In this document: one piece after another, positions 7,694 through 16,150 of the stretch
Numbering within the stretch: position 1 is the stretch's first letter
Layout: every line of letters starts with the position of its first letter
NCBI GenBank assembly: GCA_029784795.1
Contig: JAFMAW010000001.1
Location: 1-64,000, forward strand
Direction: 5' to 3'
Length of the DNA stretch: 64,000 nucleotides
Origin: Nitrososphaerota archaeon
Lineage (GTDB): Archaea; Thermoproteota; Nitrososphaeria; Nitrososphaerales; UBA183
Translations under genes and position numbers: made by a program
Notes under the pieces: generated by a model
What the model was told of the DNA's origin: nothing
Seen by the model: the letters and a program-made list of their open reading frames with translations, nothing else
Databases searched by the model: none

Positions 7694-8608
7694 ATGAAGC
7701 CGCAAAAGGAGATCTGGATGGACGGGAAGCTTGTCCCCTGGGACGACGCGAAGATACACGTCCTCACTCACGGGTTACACTACGGCATGGCGATATTCGA
7801 AGGTATCAGGGCGTTCAAGACACCCAGCGGGACCGCGATCTTCAGGCTCCCTGAACACATCGAGCGCCTCATGAACAGCGCGAAGATCTACCGGATGAAC
7901 CTGGGCTTCTCGGCGAAGGAGATAGCCCAGGCCTGCGTGGACCTCGTCAGGAACAACCCGGCGGAGGAGTGCTACCTCCGTCCCATAGCGTACACGGGCT
8001 ACGGGGAGATGGGCCTCAACCCGCTTACCAGCAAGATATCAGTGGCGATCGCATCCTGGGAGTGGGGGGCCTACCTCGGCGACGCCTCAAAGAAGGGGGT
8101 GAGGGCGACCATCACCAACTGGGTCAGGATCGACTCGAGGGCGATGCCGGTGCAGGCGAAGTGCGCGGCCAACTACGCCAACTCGGCCCTGGCCAAGATG
8201 CAGGCCGTGGCGGCGGGGTACGACGAGGCGATTCTCCTGAACGTCAATGGCATGGTGGCCGAGGGACCGGGGGAGAACATATTCCGGGTCAAGGACGGCA
8301 TCCTCAGCACCCCTCCCGCCAGCTCAGGGATACTGCGGGGGATAACCCGAGACACAGTCATCCAGTTCGCCCGCGACGAGAAGATCACCTTCTACAGGAA
8401 CGACGCCACCAAGGAGGAGCTCTACACCTCCGACGAGGTCTTCTTCAGCGGCACCGCGGCCGGAATCGCCAGGGTGAGCGAGATTGACGGCAGGCAGATC
8501 GGAGACAACGGGACCCCGATCACGGACAGACTGGCGAAGCTCTACGAGCAGACCATCCACGGGAAGGTCAGACGCTACTCGAAGTGGCTGACCCCTGTCA
8601 GCCCCTAG
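7694..8608 (+). CDS. ilvE: Branched-chain amino acid aminotransferase
   Basis: A 304-residue fold-type IV PLP aminotransferase for the last step of Leu, Ile and Val synthesis, or the first step of their breakdown. HGLHYGMAIFEGIRAF near residue 26 is the IlvE substrate-loop signature, Lys156 in VQAKCAANYANS is the PLP lysine, and GMVAEGPGENIF with GILRGITRDTV bind the phosphate. The ATG is 28 nt after the TATA-like CCTAAATAC (7659-7667). It is divergent from the thiolase, so a catabolic role feeding acyl-CoA oxidation is possible but not shown. Confidence 0.92.
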   Translation: MKPQKEIWMDGKLVPWDDAKIHVLTHGLHYGMAIFEGIRAFKTPSGTAIFRLPEHIERLMNSAKIYRMNLGFSAKEIAQACVDLVRNNPAEECYLRPIAYTGYGEMGLNPLTSKISVAIASWEWGAYLGDASKKGVRATITNWVRIDSRAMPVQAKCAANYANSALAKMQAVAAGYDEAILLNVNGMVAEGPGENIFRVKDGILSTPPASSGILRGITRDTVIQFARDEKITFYRNDATKEELYTSDEVFFSGTAAGIARVSEIDGRQIGDNGTPITDRLAKLYEQTIHGKVRRYSKWLTPVSP

Positions 8609-8617
8609 GGGTCGGGT

Positions 8618-9151
8618 TCACTTCTTCCTTGGCTTCTCCGAGGGCACGAAGTGCACGTCGGAGATGAGATACCGCGGGGGGTGGCGGAACACAGCCTTCA
8701 CCTTCATCCCGATGAATATGTCTGCCTCCTTGGCATCTTTCAGCCTCGTCAGGAGGAGCGTGTCCACACCGTCGAACTCGACCAGCGCCAGGTTGAATGG
8801 GGTCTCCTTCAGGAACTCTTCCCCTCCGTAGTAGCAGGTCGTCCAGGAGTGTACCCGCCCCTCCTTCGGGAGGGCGAACCACTCCGTCTCGGCCCCGCAG
8901 GCCATGCAGTGGCTCCGCGGCGTGGCATACCTGTAGTGGCAGCTCTTGCACTCGCTCCCCAGGATCTTCCCTTTCGCCAGCCCGAGGAAGAATGGCGAGT
9001 CCTCCGCGTAGCTGTGGATGTAGTTGATGGCGTAGGGGGAGAGTATGACGAGGTCCTCGGTCCCCGCAGGGTTCTTGTAGAGGGCAGCGCCCTTGGTGTT
9101 GACCTCTTTCATCACGTCCCTGAACTTCGTGAACTTCCTCGGCTGGGCCAA
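8618..9151 (-). CDS. DUF35 OB-fold/zinc-ribbon protein, thiolase partner
   Basis: A 177-residue DUF35 protein with the usual rubredoxin-like zinc ribbon (Cys68, Cys71, Cys82, Cys85) and an OB fold (about 95-170). In archaea such proteins bridge thiolase and HMG-CoA synthase as an acyl-CoA channel; in steroid-degrading bacteria a DUF35 protein partners a thiolase-like aldolase. Here it starts one base after the thiolase-like gene stops, so the two are co-translated and almost certainly form a complex. No HMG-CoA synthase gene is in the window. Confidence 0.88.
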   Translation of the reverse strand: MAQPRKFTKFRDVMKEVNTKGAALYKNPAGTEDLVILSPYAINYIHSYAEDSPFFLGLAKGKILGSECKSCHYRYATPRSHCMACGAETEWFALPKEGRVHSWTTCYYGGEEFLKETPFNLALVEFDGVDTLLLTRLKDAKEADIFIGMKVKAVFRHPPRYLISDVHFVPSEKPRKK

Positions 9152-9152
9152 G

Positions 9153-10505
9153 CTAGGCCCTCTCCATGATCGTGACGGTCACCGAGCTCCCGGTCCCAGC
9201 GTGGGAGTGAATCAGCCCGCGCTTCGCGCCTCTAATCTGGAGCTTGTCGTTCCCGAAGTGCTTGCGTATGCTTCCCTGAAGCTGCCAGAACGCGAAGACC
9301 CCCTGCATTATCCCGGTCGCCCCCACCGGGTGCCCGCAGGCGATCAGCCCTCCAGAGGGGTTGACTGGTATGGTCCCCCTGTGGGGGAGGTCCAGCCCAT
9401 AGTCTATGTCCTCGAGGAACGGGTGGCCCTGGTCCACGAACTCGTATCCTTCCCCGTACCTGCACAGGCCGATGTCCTCGTACGTCTGTATCTCTGAGCT
9501 CGCGTAGGCGTCGTGGAGCTCGACGAAGTCCAGCTCCTTCTTCGGGTCCCTTATGCCTGAGTTCTTGTACGCCTCGAGTGCCGCGGCCCTCCCTGCGCGG
9601 AAAGAATGGACGCCGGGATACCTCAGGTCGGAGTAGTATCCAGCCTCTTCCCATGGGAAGAGCGGCACGCTCCCGTGGGGCCTGTCTGCCAGCCTCATGG
9701 TGTCTGTCCCGCACCCGACCCCCTTGATCAGCACGGGGTGGTCTGTGTACTTGAAAGCGACGTCCTCGGAGGCTAGTATGGCCACCGCGGCTCCGTCGCT
9801 CATGGTGCATATCATTGGCCTGTTCAGCGGATAGGCCACCATCTCCCTCCCGAGGGCTTCCTTCATCGTCAGCTTCTCAGGATACTGGGAGTACGGGTTG
9901 TGCTCCGCGTTGACGTGGTTCTTCACGGAGACCATGGCCATGATTCTCTTCGCCTCTTGGGTGGCCTCCCTCTGCGCCTTCTTCTCGTCCTTGACGTGGG
10001 CGAACTTCGTCTTCCTCAGGTACTCGTAGATGTGCCGCTGGACCATGAGCGCATAGTAGCCGGTGTAGAACCCTCCCACAGGGTAGTCGAAGTTGGTGTC
10101 TGAGGCGAGGGCGATGAACTCGTTCCCCTTCCAGGTTTCGACGTGCGACATTGTCTCGAAGCCTGCGACCAGGCAGACCTCGTTCCTCCCGCTGGCGACC
10201 GTCTCCCACCCCGCCTGGATCGCCTGCCCGCCGGTGGCTCCTCCCCACTCGATCCTCCGCGAATCCTTCGGGTTGAGGCCAAGATAGTCTTGGACCATCG
10301 AGGCGGCTTTCAACTGCCGTGCGAAGTGGTCCGAGAAGTAAGAAATCCTGCTGCTTTCGATGTCCGACGTCCTGAGTTCGGGGATGTCCTTCATGGCGTA
10401 GTCGAAGGCCCGCTTGACCATCAGGCGGAAGTCCATGTCCGGGTGTGCCTTGGCGAACTTGGTCACGCCGCCGGATATCATGTAGACCTTCCTAGGCGCC
10501 GGCAT
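9153..10505 (-). CDS. SCP2-type thiolase-like protein lacking the nucleophilic Cys
   Basis: A 450-residue thiolase-fold protein of the SCPx/SCP2-thiolase branch: HDAYASSEIQTYEDIGLC (331-348) and GGLIACGHPVGATG (385-398) are diagnostic. The N-terminal active-site loop, where thiolases carry the acylated Cys, reads EWGGATGGQA (86-95) with no Cys. Loss of this Cys is the hallmark of thiolase-fold aldolases such as Ltp2, which also pair with DUF35 proteins, so C-C cleavage by retro-aldol chemistry is a plausible alternative to thiolysis (inference). Own promoter: AATTAATAC (10527-10535), 26 nt upstream of the ATG. Followed by DUF35; preceded by acetoacetyl-CoA synthetase. Confidence 0.82.
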   Translation of the reverse strand: MPAPRKVYMISGGVTKFAKAHPDMDFRLMVKRAFDYAMKDIPELRTSDIESSRISYFSDHFARQLKAASMVQDYLGLNPKDSRRIEWGGATGGQAIQAGWETVASGRNEVCLVAGFETMSHVETWKGNEFIALASDTNFDYPVGGFYTGYYALMVQRHIYEYLRKTKFAHVKDEKKAQREATQEAKRIMAMVSVKNHVNAEHNPYSQYPEKLTMKEALGREMVAYPLNRPMICTMSDGAAVAILASEDVAFKYTDHPVLIKGVGCGTDTMRLADRPHGSVPLFPWEEAGYYSDLRYPGVHSFRAGRAAALEAYKNSGIRDPKKELDFVELHDAYASSEIQTYEDIGLCRYGEGYEFVDQGHPFLEDIDYGLDLPHRGTIPVNPSGGLIACGHPVGATGIMQGVFAFWQLQGSIRKHFGNDKLQIRGAKRGLIHSHAGTGSSVTVTIMERA

Positions 10506-10552
10506 TACTTCCGCCGGCTCGGCACAGGTATTAATTTCCTTCCAAAATGCGC

Positions 10553-12514
10553 CTAGGCGCCTGCGGCGGTCTCCTTTGCCAGCTTCACGAAGTAGTCCAG
10601 AGAAGCAGGGTCTGCCAGGGACCCCCTGTTCAAGACCCGGTCGGGGTCAGCCCCGGCGAGGATCCGCTTCACGGGCACCTCGAGCTTCTTCCCATTCAGG
10701 GTCCGGGGGATGGCAGGGACGGCGACCACCTTCTCGGGGAGATACCGCGGCGAAAGGTCAGACTTTATCTGAGCCCTGATCTTCGTGAGGAGCTCCTGGT
10801 CCAGTGATGTGCCCTCCTTCAGAGACACGAAAAGGACCATCTCGTCTCCTCCCAAGCCGGTGGGGACATCGAGCACGAGGGAGTCCGAGACCTCAGGCAC
10901 CTTCTCGACGGCCCTGTAGACTTCGCTGGTCCCTATCCGCACCCCCTGCCTCTTTATCGTGGCGTCGGAGCGGCCGTAGATGACACACGTCCCACGGCTG
11001 GTCACTTTGATCCAGTCCCCGTGCCTCCAGACCCCCGGGAACGCGTCGAAGTAGCTCTCCCTGTAGCGGCTCCCGTCCTCGTCCCCCCAGAAGAACACAG
11101 GCATGCTGGGCATCGGCTCGGTGATGACCAGTTCACCCACCTTCCCCACCACCGGTGCCCCGCCGTCGTCGAAGGCCTTGACGCTGGCCCCCAGGGCCCT
11201 GCACTGCAGCTCCCCTGAGTGGACGGGGAGGGTCGGCGACCCGGTGACGAAGGCGGTGCACACGTCAGTCCCGCCGCTGAGCGACTCGAGCCAGACGTCC
11301 TCTTTCGCCTTGGCGTACACCCATTCGAAGCCGTCCGTCGAGAGCGGCGACCCAGTAGAGCCGATCCCCCTGAGTGAGCCCAGCCTGTGTGTGCTCCGCG
11401 GCTCGATCCCGGCCTTCGCGCAGCCTGAGATGTAGGCGGCGCTTGTACCCATGTATGTCGTCTTTGTCTGCTCCATCACAGACCAGAGGGAGTCAGGGTG
11501 CGGCCAGGCGGGGTGGCCGCTGTAAAGGACGAGCGTGGCGCCATGGAGCAGGCCCCCCACGAGGTAGTTCCACATCATCCACCCGGTCGTGGTATACCAG
11601 AAGAAGCGGTCTCCTTCCCTCACATCGTTGTGCAGCGCCAGAGCTTTCAGGAGCTCCACGAGTATCCCTCCATGAGAGTGCACAATCGGCTTCGGGAGTC
11701 CCGTGGTCCCCGACGAGTAGAGGACCCAAAGCGGGTGGTCGAAGGGTACGAACTCACTGTCGAATCCTGACTTGCCTTCCGTCGCTTCCTCCCAGTCCTC
11801 CGCCCCCTGGATCCCCCTGCTTCTGCTCCCGCCGGAAACCGCGACGGTCTTCTCTATGCTTGGGATCGCCTTCACTACCGAAGCGACCTCCTCTGTCCTG
11901 TCGGTCCACTTGCCTCCGTAGCCGTAGCCGTCGGCCGCGATTAGGACCTTCGGGCGTATCTGACCGAACCTGTCTATCACCGACTGTGTGCCGAACTCAG
12001 GAGGGCAACTCGACCAGACGGCTCCAATGCTCGCCGTGGCCAGGACGCCCACAACGGCCTCGGCCCCGTTCGAAAGGAACGCCGCCACCCTGTCCCCGCG
12101 CTCCACGCCGGACTCCTTCAGCCTCGTGGCCAGGGCCGCCGTCTTCTTCCGCAGCTCCTGCCATGTGACCGTCTTCTCTGAGCCGCGTTCCCCTCTGCAT
12201 ATGAGCGCCGGTCCTTCTCTCTCCCTGGCGAAGACGCGTTCGGCGAAGTTGAGTTCGGCCCCCTCGAACCACTTGGCTCCGGGCATCTTCCTCTCCGCCA
12301 GCACCGGATAGTCGGCGCCCGCCACGTCGAAGTACTTCCAGATGGACCCCCAGAATCCCTCCAGGTCTTCCACTGACCAACGCCAAAGGTCGTCGTATCC
12401 TTCAAAGGCGAAGCCTCGCTTCTCCAGCCACTTCGTGTAGGCTGTCATGGCGGTCTTCCTGACGAAGCCCGAGTCGGGCTCCCAGAGCAGCTTCCCTTCA
12501 GGCATCGTATCCAC
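10553..12514 (-). CDS. Acetoacetyl-CoA synthetase
   Basis: A 653-residue ANL ligase of the acetoacetate-CoA ligase group, longer than the 560-residue fatty-acid ligase at 4761 and with the ACS-type N-terminal domain (DLWRWSVEDLEGFWGSIWKY). Motifs: LYSSGTTGLPKPIVHSHGG (P-loop), WKYFD/WRHGDW regions, the YGRSDATIKRQGVRIGTSE hinge, and the catalytic Lys in NGKKLEVPVKRIL. It would activate acetoacetate or another short oxo-acid. Start is GTG 12514 (TTATAA at 12535-12540 is 24 nt away) or ATG 12505. It lies upstream of the thiolase-like/DUF35 pair, suggesting one pathway for a short ketoacid. Confidence 0.88.
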   Translation of the reverse strand: MDTMPEGKLLWEPDSGFVRKTAMTAYTKWLEKRGFAFEGYDDLWRWSVEDLEGFWGSIWKYFDVAGADYPVLAERKMPGAKWFEGAELNFAERVFAREREGPALICRGERGSEKTVTWQELRKKTAALATRLKESGVERGDRVAAFLSNGAEAVVGVLATASIGAVWSSCPPEFGTQSVIDRFGQIRPKVLIAADGYGYGGKWTDRTEEVASVVKAIPSIEKTVAVSGGSRSRGIQGAEDWEEATEGKSGFDSEFVPFDHPLWVLYSSGTTGLPKPIVHSHGGILVELLKALALHNDVREGDRFFWYTTTGWMMWNYLVGGLLHGATLVLYSGHPAWPHPDSLWSVMEQTKTTYMGTSAAYISGCAKAGIEPRSTHRLGSLRGIGSTGSPLSTDGFEWVYAKAKEDVWLESLSGGTDVCTAFVTGSPTLPVHSGELQCRALGASVKAFDDGGAPVVGKVGELVITEPMPSMPVFFWGDEDGSRYRESYFDAFPGVWRHGDWIKVTSRGTCVIYGRSDATIKRQGVRIGTSEVYRAVEKVPEVSDSLVLDVPTGLGGDEMVLFVSLKEGTSLDQELLTKIRAQIKSDLSPRYLPEKVVAVPAIPRTLNGKKLEVPVKRILAGADPDRVLNRGSLADPASLDYFVKLAKETAAGA

Positions 12515-12576
12515 TCACCGCGCCTTTCTGGGAGTTATAAGCGCCGAGGCGGAGACTGGTCCTGCCCCTGTGCGCC

Positions 12577-13194
12577 TCAGCCTATGGGGGCGACCATGAA
12601 TATCGCGACGTCCCACGCGAAGTGGCTCAGCATGCTCGAGCTCAGGTCGCCGGTCCGGTAGTATGTGAGGCCCCAGACGGAGTCGGCGAGGAACGTGGCG
12701 ACGACCCAGAGGATGTTGAAGCTGGCGGCGTGGATCAGAGCGTCCACGGCGGCCACGGCAAAGGGGGCCGCTGGCCCGAGCCTGGGTGCCGCGAGAGACT
12801 GCAGCGTCCCTCTGAAGTACGACTCGAAGCCTACGGAGTCACAGGCCAGCACAAGGACCTGCAGCGGGAGCAAGTTGCCCGATGACGCTATCAGAGCGTA
12901 GATGGACGTCTCCGCCTGGGCCCCGACGCCGAGGGGATGGAACGCCACTACGGCTAGGTTCCCGGCGTAGAACAGGGCATAGAGCCCTGCGGCCGACACC
13001 GCCCCCACCCCCAGGGTCCACACCCGGGGAGCGAAGAGCCTGCGGTAGCCGCCCGACGCCACGGCCACCGCGGCCATGCACCCTGTGGCTATGAAGGTCG
13101 ATAGGGCAAAGTCGTCCTTGGGGAGGAAGAAGAGTGGCATCATCCCGGCCGCGACAATGGCCAGCCCCAGCGCGGACCTTCGCGCCTTGTCCAC
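12577..13194 (-). CDS. CPBP-family intramembrane protease-like protein
   Basis: A multi-pass membrane protein of the CPBP (CAAX protease and bacteriocin-processing, Abi) family: GFESYFRGTLQ (motif 1, Glu and Arg), VDALIHAAS (motif 2, His) and LSHFAWDV (motif 3, His) are all visible in the C-terminal third. About six helices precede and surround these. A much longer ORF runs up to 13488, but GTG 13194 is preferred because TTTAAC (13217-13222) lies 25 nt upstream and upstream codons overlap the divergent UbiA gene. Length from there is 205 residues, normal for the family. Substrate unknown. Confidence 0.72.
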   Translation of the reverse strand: MDKARRSALGLAIVAAGMMPLFFLPKDDFALSTFIATGCMAAVAVASGGYRRLFAPRVWTLGVGAVSAAGLYALFYAGNLAVVAFHPLGVGAQAETSIYALIASSGNLLPLQVLVLACDSVGFESYFRGTLQSLAAPRLGPAAPFAVAAVDALIHAASFNILWVVATFLADSVWGLTYYRTGDLSSSMLSHFAWDVAIFMVAPIG

Positions 13195-13283
13195 TTTCTC
13201 TCCCCACAGGGCCGACGTTAAATCCTCATCGCACAGCTGCGGACCCTTGCCTGGGGTTCCGTCCCCGAAGTCACGCTCTGTCA

Positions 13284-13313
13284 ATCTTAATATTACTACT
13301 GGCAGGTGGTAAT
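13284..13313 (+). promoter_or_regulatory. TATA box plus imperfect palindromic operator of MenA-like gene
   Basis: CTTAATATTA is followed by ATTACTACT-N4-GGTGGTAAT (13292-13313), five bases before the ATG at 13319. Seven of nine arm positions match the perfect palindrome at 15311-15332, with identical 4-nt spacing and the same position relative to TATA and start codon. Probably the same regulator binds both. Confidence 0.6.
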
Positions 13314-13318
13314 CACAC

Positions 13319-14305
13319 ATGCTGACAAGGTCATCAGGCGCCGCGCCGAGGGATTCGTTCCGCCCCATCGCCGGTGCGGCCCTGGCCGCCTCGACGGCCC
13401 CGCGCCGTAGTCTCGGCGCTAGGACAGCGCTTCTTTCTGCCAGGCCCTGGTCCTTCACGATGACCTTTTCGTCGGTCACCATGGGCACCCTCTTCGCGAC
13501 CCTGGCCGGAGAATTCGACCTCCCGCTCTATCTCCTGACCCTTGGGGGGATGGTGGCCTTCCACGCGGCGACCAACATCCTCAACGACTACTATGACGTC
13601 AGGCACGGGGTAGACAAGGAAGGTGCGCCGACTACGAGGTACAGGCTGCATCCGGGCGCGGCCGGCGAGGTCCGCCCTTCCACCATATTGTACTTCGCCC
13701 TGGGCCTCTATGCCGTCACGCTCATCGCGGCCGCCTACCTCGCGTCGGTCGCCGGGCCGGTAATCCTGTTCATCACAGCGGCTGGCGTGCTGGGGAGCGT
13801 CCTATACACCGCCGACCCGGTAGTCCTGAAAGCCAGGGGCGCGGGCGAGGCGACCGTGTTCGTCATGTGGGGGCTCCTCATCCCGCTGGGCGCCTACCTG
13901 GTGCAGGCCAGGGCCTTCTCCTGGGTCCCTCTGGTGGGCGCAGTCCCAATCGGCATCTTCGTCGCCCTGGTCCTCCTCGCCAACAACATCAGGGACATCG
14001 ACTACGACGGGTCGGTCAACACGAGGACGATTGCCGTCCGCCTGGGACTGAAGGCTGCCTCCAGGGCCTACGGATGGCTCCTGGGCGTTGCATACGCCTT
14101 CGTCCTGGCCGAGGTCCTTTCGGGTTTCGTCAGTGCCTGGTCCCTCCTCGTCCTCGTCACCCTCCCCGGTGCCTTTCCGCTGTGGAGGATGTTCAGGGGG
14201 CCGATACCAGACAACGCCGACCCGAAGACAGCGGCCCTGGCGCTTCAGTTCTCAGTCCTGTACATGGTGTCCCTGGCGCTCGCCATCTTTCTGCCAGTTG
14301 TCTAG
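13319..14305 (+). CDS. UbiA-family prenyltransferase, MenA-like
   Basis: A 328-residue integral membrane prenyltransferase with about eight helices. The first Asp-rich motif is NDYYDVRHGVD (89-99), the second is NNIRDIDYDGSVNTRT with AVRLG after it; this NDYYD...GxD and NNxRDxxxD combination is typical of MenA (1,4-dihydroxy-2-naphthoate prenyltransferase of menaquinone synthesis). Archaeal UbiA relatives also make ether lipids or heme O, so the quinone role is probable, not proven. It fits the ETF:quinone reductase, SQR and cytochrome b in this window. The N-terminal 40 residues are extra and not conserved-looking. Leaderless promoter with operator directly upstream. Confidence 0.85.
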   Translation: MLTRSSGAAPRDSFRPIAGAALAASTAPRRSLGARTALLSARPWSFTMTFSSVTMGTLFATLAGEFDLPLYLLTLGGMVAFHAATNILNDYYDVRHGVDKEGAPTTRYRLHPGAAGEVRPSTILYFALGLYAVTLIAAAYLASVAGPVILFITAAGVLGSVLYTADPVVLKARGAGEATVFVMWGLLIPLGAYLVQARAFSWVPLVGAVPIGIFVALVLLANNIRDIDYDGSVNTRTIAVRLGLKAASRAYGWLLGVAYAFVLAEVLSGFVSAWSLLVLVTLPGAFPLWRMFRGPIPDNADPKTAALALQFSVLYMVSLALAIFLPVV

Positions 14306-14317
14306 AGGCCGACCGCC

Positions 14318-15307
14318 TCACGCTTCCGGCGCGAGCTCGTTGACCGCGTAGCTCACGTCCCCTATCGGCATCAGTATGGGGAGGGTGACGCCCGCTTTCC
14401 TGTACTCCTTGATCCTTTCGATGGCGTGGTCCGGCGTACCTGTGACCGTGAGCGCCTCTACGGCTTCCTCAGGGATAAGCCGCCGCGCCCCTGCTTCGTC
14501 CCCTCTCCTCCATGCCTCCTTCAACGGGCGGAGGTCCTCCTCCGTCACCCCGTAGGAGGAGAGTGTCTCGGGCTGTATCACCTCGGACAGCTGGTAGGCG
14601 AAGAAGTAGTAGTCCTTGACTGCCTGGGCAGCCCTGGCGGGGTCCCGGCCCACCGAGGTCAGCAGGTAGGACGCCCGCTCCACCCCTCGGCCCCGTTTAG
14701 CTTCCCCCCGTTTGACGTTCTCTACCATGGCCTCGGTCCCGCGGGCCGTGCCCAGGGCTGGGGAGAGGATCACGCCGTCGGCGACGGTGGCTGCGAACGC
14801 CTGCGTCCTCGGCGAAAGGGAAGCCACGAAGATCGGTATCGCGTGGGCCACCTCGAAACCCAGGGCGAGGCCATGGACCTGGAAGAAGTCGCCGTCGAAC
14901 TCGACCCTCTCCCCTTCCCAGGTCTTCTTGACCACCTCGACGTACTCCCTTATCCTGCGGATCGGCTTCGTCTCTCCGACGGGGAAGATCCGGTGGCCTA
15001 TGAGCGGGACTGTCGGGAAGCTCCCGAGCCCAAGCCCGAGCGTCACCCTCCCCCCTGACAGCTCGGAGAGCGTGGCGAAGGTCGTCGCCGTGGTGACAGG
15101 GTGGCGGGTGAACGTGTTTATCACCCCGGAACCGAGCTTGACCCTCGTAGTGCCAGACGCCATGGCTGAGATATAAGTGACCACGTCCCTCTGGTACAAG
15201 CTCTCGTGCATCCAGACCGAGTCGTAGCCTAGGGAGTCTGCGCGCGACGCCTCGGCCACGGCGTCCCTCACGCTGATTATCGGGTTGAAACCCAGGGCGA
15301 GCTTCAC
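14318..15307 (-). CDS. LLM-class (F420-type) flavin-dependent oxidoreductase
   Basis: A 329-residue TIM-barrel protein of the bacterial luciferase-like family, closest in pattern to archaeal coenzyme F420-dependent methylene-tetrahydromethanopterin reductase-like proteins: ALGFNPIISVRDAVAEASRA, DSVWMHES, GSGVINTFTRHP, GGRVTLGLGLGS and FVASLSPRTQAFAA are recognisable. Whether the cofactor is F420 or FMN cannot be told here. GTG start, 25 nt from a CCTAATTACC TATA-like box, with a perfect palindrome between. Downstream of a TrmB regulator gene and co-oriented with it. Confidence 0.85.
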   Translation of the reverse strand: MKLALGFNPIISVRDAVAEASRADSLGYDSVWMHESLYQRDVVTYISAMASGTTRVKLGSGVINTFTRHPVTTATTFATLSELSGGRVTLGLGLGSFPTVPLIGHRIFPVGETKPIRRIREYVEVVKKTWEGERVEFDGDFFQVHGLALGFEVAHAIPIFVASLSPRTQAFAATVADGVILSPALGTARGTEAMVENVKRGEAKRGRGVERASYLLTSVGRDPARAAQAVKDYYFFAYQLSEVIQPETLSSYGVTEEDLRPLKEAWRRGDEAGARRLIPEEAVEALTVTGTPDHAIERIKEYRKAGVTLPILMPIGDVSYAVNELAPEA

Positions 15308-15310
15308 ATG

Positions 15311-15336
15311 ATTACCACTAGATAGTGGTAATTAGG
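15311..15336 (-). promoter_or_regulatory. Perfect palindromic operator and TATA box of LLM oxidoreductase gene
   Basis: ATTACCACT-N4-AGTGGTAAT (15311-15332) is a perfect 9-bp inverted repeat. It begins three bases before the GTG at 15307 and overlaps the TATA-like TAATTACC (15329-15336), a position that would block transcription initiation. A near copy precedes the MenA-like gene at 13292-13313. Confidence 0.7.
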
Positions 15337-16105
15337 GGTTCCCCTGAAGGGGCCGGGCGGCCTTCCACTGTTGTTCGAGGGACTCGATAACCGACATGGC
15401 GAACGAGGGGCTCCTCACCCATATCGCCACCGCTGCGAACGACTCGTCCTTGCCCCTGGCGGGGACCCCTATGATGACCCCGCCCCGGTCCCCGGCCATC
15501 ATGTCGAGGAGGACGCCCTCGGACCGGCGTACCTCCAGCCCGCGCTTCTGGGCGTCCCGCAGCTCAGCCTGCGACAGCCTCTGATTCGCCGGGATCATGA
15601 GTTTGACGCTCTTCGGCTTCCTGCTCGCCTGCCCCAGGACCCCTAGGAACGCTGTCTTGGCTTCGATCCCCTTCCTCACGAGGAGGAATGCGTCCTCCGA
15701 GGCGCGGAGGACCTCGAGGAAGGCTGCGGCGATGCTCTCCAATCCCTTCAGCATCACGGGCTCCTGCTCTCCGTGCCCGGGCCCCGCGAGCGGCTCCAGC
15801 TCCACGACTATCTTCTTCATGGCGGACTGCCTCCCCGCGAGGCTGGCCTCGAAGTCCGCCACGTACTTCGCTATCCTGGAGCCGAGGGCGGCCGAAGGGG
15901 TCGCAGACTGGTAGACCCCGTCGGACTCCACGACGAATCCCTTCTGCTCGAGAGAGCGCAGGGTGTCGTAGGTGCGCGACTGGGGGACCCCCGAAGCCTG
16001 GGCCGCTTCGCCTGCCTTCATCCCGCGGCCCAGCAGGGTGATGTAGAGCTTCGACTCGTAGGAGTTCAGGCCGAAAGCCTCCCTGAGGAGCTCCTCAGAC
16101 TCCAT
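15332..16105 (-). CDS. TrmB-family transcriptional regulator
   Basis: A 257-residue regulator with an N-terminal winged helix (about 1-70: GLNSYESKLYITLLGRGMK, then GEAAQASGVPQSRTYDTLRS, LEQKGFVV) and a C-terminal effector-like domain with a coiled-coil linker (about 80-105). This is the TrmB architecture, archaeal regulators of sugar and other metabolism. Its own TATA-like CTATATC (16127-16133) is 26 nt from the ATG. The perfect palindrome at 15311-15332 overlaps its stop codon and controls the next gene, so TrmB is the prime candidate to bind it and the related site at 13292. Confidence 0.85.
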   Translation of the reverse strand: MESEELLREAFGLNSYESKLYITLLGRGMKAGEAAQASGVPQSRTYDTLRSLEQKGFVVESDGVYQSATPSAALGSRIAKYVADFEASLAGRQSAMKKIVVELEPLAGPGHGEQEPVMLKGLESIAAAFLEVLRASEDAFLLVRKGIEAKTAFLGVLGQASRKPKSVKLMIPANQRLSQAELRDAQKRGLEVRRSEGVLLDMMAGDRGGVIIGVPARGKDESFAAVAIWVRSPSFAMSVIESLEQQWKAARPLQGNP

Positions 16106-16150
16106 GACCAGGGGGGACGCCGGACGATGATATAGGTCAGACAGGCGCGG

